A stretch of DNA of 64,000 nt, taken from contig CAWKFM010000005.1 in assembly GCA_963849065.1 (NCBI GenBank), positions 1,550,001-1,614,000 on the forward strand. The letters are read 5' to 3'. The notes beneath the pieces are model-generated. The model was not told the DNA's origin and made no database searches. It was given only the letters and a program-made list of their open reading frames with translations. Below are positions 61,287 to 64,000 of this stretch, one piece after another. A program made the position numbers and the translations under genes. Position 1 is the stretch's first letter. Every line of letters starts with the position of its first letter. Source of the DNA: TOLSYN sp963849065 (lineage in GTDB: Bacteria; Acidobacteriota; Terriglobia; Terriglobales; Acidobacteriaceae).

Positions 61287-63329
61287 ATGAACGAGCAACG
61301 CGAAAAGTTTTTTATCACCACGCCGATCTACTACGTCAACGCGCGCCCTCACATCGGCCACACCTACACCACCGTCGTGTGCGACGCTATCGCCCGCCGC
61401 CAGCGCATGATGGGACGCGACACGTATTTCCTCACCGGCACCGACGAGCACGGCCAGAAGATCGAGCGCTCGGCCGCCGCCAGCGGCACCAGTCCTCAGC
61501 AGTTCACCGATCAGGTGAGCTCCGAATTCCGCGCGCTTTGGGACCGCATGGGCATCACCTACGACCAGTTCATCCGCACCACGAGCCCCGAGCACAAGCG
61601 CGGCGTGCAGGCCATGTTCACCCTGCTCAAGGAACGCGGATACATCTACAAGGGCTCCTACACCGGACAGTATTGCGTCTCCGACGAGCTCTACGCCGAC
61701 GACAACACGCCCGGCACGCTCTGCCCCGTCTGCGGACGCGTCACCGAAACCGTCGAGGAGGAGAATTATTTCTTCAAACTCGGCGAGATGGCCGAGCCGC
61801 TGCTCAAACTCTACGAGGAGAATCCCGACCTCATTTATCCGGAGGCGCGCCGCAACGAGGTCATCGCCTTCGTCAAGGGCGGACTGCGCGATCTTTCCAT
61901 CTCGCGCACCACGTTTGCCTGGGGCATCCCCGTGCCGGACGATCCCGCGCACGTCATCTACGTCTGGCTCGACGCGCTGTGCAATTACGCCACCGCCGTC
62001 GGCTTCGGCTCCGATGATCCGGCGGACCGCCAGCGTTACCAGCATTACTGGCCCGCCGACGTACACATGATCGGCAAGGAGATCGTGCGCTTCCACTGTG
62101 TCTATTGGCCGGCGTTTTTGCTGGCGGCCGGGCTGCCGCTGCCCCGCCGCATCGTGGCCCACGGCTGGCTGCTCTTTGAGGAGAGCAAGATGAGCAAGTC
62201 GCGCGGCAACGTGGTGCGCAGCGAGACCATCCTCGACGTGCTCGGCGCCGACGCTCTGCGCTACTTCCTCTTCCGCGAAGTCGTCTTCGGGCAGGACGGC
62301 TCGTTCTCCTTCGACGCCCTGGTGCAGCGCTTCAACAGCGATCTCGCCAACGGCCTCGGCAATCTCGCCAGTCGCGTTCTCTCGATGATCCAGCGCTACT
62401 TTGAGGGCGTGGTGCCCGCGCCCGGTGAAAGCACGCCCGCCGAAGCCACGATCGCCGAACTCGCCGCCGAGACTATCGCCGAATACAACCGGCTCTTCGA
62501 GGCCTTCCAGTTCTCGCGCGCCCTGGAAACTCTCTGGTCGCTGCTCAGCGCCGTCGATAAATACATCGTCGAAACGAAACCATGGGTGATCGCGGAAAAG
62601 AATGACGACGAGTCGCGCACTCGTTTGAGCACCGTCCTCTACACCGCGGCCGAAGCGCTGCGCATCATCACCGCGCTCGTTCACCCCATCATTCCCGACT
62701 CCACCGCAAAAATCTTCACTCAGCTCGGCCTCGGAGACATCGCCGCAACCGATCTCAACTCGCTGGCCTGGGGACAGAGGATTGCGGGCACCCGCCTCGG
62801 CAAGATCGAGGGCGTTTTTCCACGCGCCGACAAGAGCGCAATCGAAAGGATGCAACAGATGGAAGAAGATCGAAAGAGCGCCGCCCAGCCGGCAGTCGCC
62901 GCCGCAAACACCACCGAAGCCCCCCACGCCGGAGCCGCACATCCGCCCGCCGATGCCCCACATCTGCATTTAGCAGCTGCAGCGAATAGCACCGTATCGC
63001 CCTACATCACCATCGACGACTTCCTCAAGGTCGAGCTGCGTGTCGGCACCGTGCTCACCGCCGAAAAAGTCGACAAGGCCGACAAACTCCTGCGCCTCAC
63101 CGTCGATATCGGCACCGAAGTCCGCCAGATCGTCGCCGGAATCGCCAAGGCCTATTCGCCTGAGACGCTGTTGGGACGCAAGGTCGTCATCGTCGCCAAC
63201 CTCGCGCCGCGCAAACTTCGCGGCATCGAATCGCAAGGCATGATCGTCGCCGCCTCGCTCGGCGACGAAGGCCAACCCGCGCTCGCCAGCTTTCTCGAAG
63301 CCGTCCCCAACGGAGCCCGCTTGAAGTAG
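61287..63329 (+). CDS. metG: Methionyl-tRNA synthetase with C-terminal tRNA-binding domain
   Basis: A 680-residue MetG. The HIGH-type motif is PHIGHTYTT near residue 20, the KMSKS loop is EESKMSKSRGN near residue 305, and zinc-knuckle residues LCPVCGR lie near residue 150. The anticodon domain is followed by an Ala/Pro/His-rich linker (about 535-565), then a Trbp111-like domain (YITIDDFLKVELRVGTVL). The linker DNA at 62955-62967 (GCCCCACATCTGC) looks like half of a palindromic element. The start at 61287 fits the family. Confidence 0.95.
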   Translation: MNEQREKFFITTPIYYVNARPHIGHTYTTVVCDAIARRQRMMGRDTYFLTGTDEHGQKIERSAAASGTSPQQFTDQVSSEFRALWDRMGITYDQFIRTTSPEHKRGVQAMFTLLKERGYIYKGSYTGQYCVSDELYADDNTPGTLCPVCGRVTETVEEENYFFKLGEMAEPLLKLYEENPDLIYPEARRNEVIAFVKGGLRDLSISRTTFAWGIPVPDDPAHVIYVWLDALCNYATAVGFGSDDPADRQRYQHYWPADVHMIGKEIVRFHCVYWPAFLLAAGLPLPRRIVAHGWLLFEESKMSKSRGNVVRSETILDVLGADALRYFLFREVVFGQDGSFSFDALVQRFNSDLANGLGNLASRVLSMIQRYFEGVVPAPGESTPAEATIAELAAETIAEYNRLFEAFQFSRALETLWSLLSAVDKYIVETKPWVIAEKNDDESRTRLSTVLYTAAEALRIITALVHPIIPDSTAKIFTQLGLGDIAATDLNSLAWGQRIAGTRLGKIEGVFPRADKSAIERMQQMEEDRKSAAQPAVAAANTTEAPHAGAAHPPADAPHLHLAAAANSTVSPYITIDDFLKVELRVGTVLTAEKVDKADKLLRLTVDIGTEVRQIVAGIAKAYSPETLLGRKVVIVANLAPRKLRGIESQGMIVAASLGDEGQPALASFLEAVPNGARLK

Positions 63330-63353
63330 CGCAGCTTTTCCAATCACGAGGGT

Positions 63354-63386
63354 GCCCCGTTCAACCTTCTTCTGGTTGGGCGGGGC
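63354..63386. repeat. Palindromic element after metG
   Basis: Arms GCCCCGTTCAACC (63354-63366) and GGTTGGGCGGGGC (63374-63386), 13 bp with two wobbles, loop 7, preceded by GGT. It lies 24 bp after the metG stop and could act as its terminator. Following sequence contains TTGATTTTGC (63389-63398), the reverse complement of the motif near copies A and 26309. Confidence 0.75.
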
Positions 63387-63420
63387 CTTTGATTTTGCCT
63401 TTGCATTCGATCCTGCTCTT

Positions 63421-63442
63421 ACCTTTGAAACCTTGAAACCTG
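63421..63442. repeat. Octamer array (G/A)GTTTCAA, copy G
   Basis: ACCTTTGAAACCTTGAAACCTG, two and a half units, between metG and tatD. It lies 34 bp after the palindrome at 63354, so both repeat types occur together here. Confidence 0.8.
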
Positions 63443-63485
63443 TTGCAGTTGCTTTTCCCCCGCGCCCTATGATGTGATCGGAACG

Positions 63486-64000
63486 ATGTTTCTCGACTCC
63501 CACGCTCATCTCGACGGCGCGCAGTTCGCCGCCGACCGCGAAGCCATGATCCAGCGCGCCTATGACGCAGGCGTCCGCGCCCTGCTCGCCATCGGCAACG
63601 GAGACGGACCCGACGACATCGCCTGCGCCATTCCCTTCGCCGAGCGCTACCCGTGGATCTACGCCTCCATCGGCGTCCACCCGCACGAGGCGCGCCTGCT
63701 TACTCCCGCGCACCTGGCCAACATGGAGAGTCTCGCCCGCCATCCGCGCGTCATCGCCATCGGCAAGATCGGCCTCGACTACCACTACGACCACTCGCCG
63801 CGCGACGTGCAGCTGCGTGTCTTCCGCCAGCAGCTGGAGCTGGCCGCCGCAGTCAAGCTCCCCATCCTCATCCACTGCCGCCCCAGCCAGGAGAGCAGCA
63901 ACGCCTGGGATGATCTGCTCGCCATCCTGCGCGACCAGTGGCGTCCCACCGGACTGGGCGGCGTCATGCACTGCTTCACCGGGAGCCTCGCGCAGGCCCA
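63486..64000 (+). CDS. tatD: TatD-family DNase (runs off the window)
   Basis: The first 171 residues of a TatD-type metal-dependent nuclease; the rest lies beyond the end of the window. The metal motif DSHAHLD is at the start, PWIYASIGVHPHEA in the middle, and LPILIHCRPSQE later. The family motif GEIGLDY reads GKIGLDY here: the metal-bridging Glu is Lys94. Other residues are normal. This is either a real change or a sequencing error. Confidence 0.9.
   Translation, partial: MFLDSHAHLDGAQFAADREAMIQRAYDAGVRALLAIGNGDGPDDIACAIPFAERYPWIYASIGVHPHEARLLTPAHLANMESLARHPRVIAIGKIGLDYHYDHSPRDVQLRVFRQQLELAAAVKLPILIHCRPSQESSNAWDDLLAILRDQWRPTGLGGVMHCFTGSLAQA

Overview
The window is about 64 kb of gene-dense, high-GC chromosome. 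The gene content suggests an Acidobacteriota member (class Terriglobia) soil bacterium: a DUF2844/DUF3443 pair, a cohesin-carrying secretin, a hemX-A-C-D run, KaiC/KaiB, a LarC protein and abundant intergenic palindromes. This placement is inferred from content only; there is no rRNA gene in the window to anchor it. No tRNA, rRNA, CRISPR array, phage or transposase gene was recognised.

Layout. 0.1-2 kb: yacG, pgpA and a beta-propeller protein. 2.1-8.3 kb (minus): carA, two paralogous secreted proteins, carB and an FKBP isomerase in one apparent operon. 8.6-12.9 kb (plus): a compact kaiC-kaiB-kaiB-histidine kinase-response regulator operon, the most striking signalling system here. 12.9-21.4 kb: an NmrA-like protein, lepB, a TPR protein, yvcK, a vapBC toxin-antitoxin pair, glmU, purU and a processive family-2 glycosyltransferase. 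21.4-27.2 kb: small stress and metabolic genes (YbaK, rhodanese, ferritin-like, DUF202, DUF302, a dihydrodipicolinate-synthase family protein, msrA) with repeat-rich spacers. 27.5-35 kb (minus): a CHASE-PAS hybrid kinase, then the heme operon hemX-hemA-hemC-hemD, which has a recognisable promoter and a CRP/FNR-type box. 35.3-39.4 kb: YtxH and coiled-coil envelope proteins, a nitronate-monooxygenase family protein and an MFS transporter. 39.5-44 kb (plus): a small type III polyketide cluster (malonyl-CoA-ligase-like, type III PKS, methyltransferase, FAD oxidoreductase). 44.2-50.4 kb: the DUF2844/DUF3443 pair, DUF5996, an OpuC-like ABC importer and a GlsB-family protein. 50.6-55 kb: an old-yellow-enzyme homologue, then (minus) a secretin-cohesin fusion with two pseudopilins. 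55.2-64 kb: smpB, pepA, a zinc-ribbon protein, argS, larC, metG and a truncated tatD.

Three kinds of non-coding structure stand out. (1) A family of palindromes of the form GCCCCA-N7/8, a 6-9 nt loop, then the complementary arm ending TGGGGC. It occurs between genes, and related copies lie in frame inside argS and larC. (2) Seven copies of an octamer array, (G/A)GTTTCAA, lie at gene ends and sometimes supply the stop codon. (3) Three hairpins built from CAANNNTTG half-sites lie 52-54 bp apart in front of purU.
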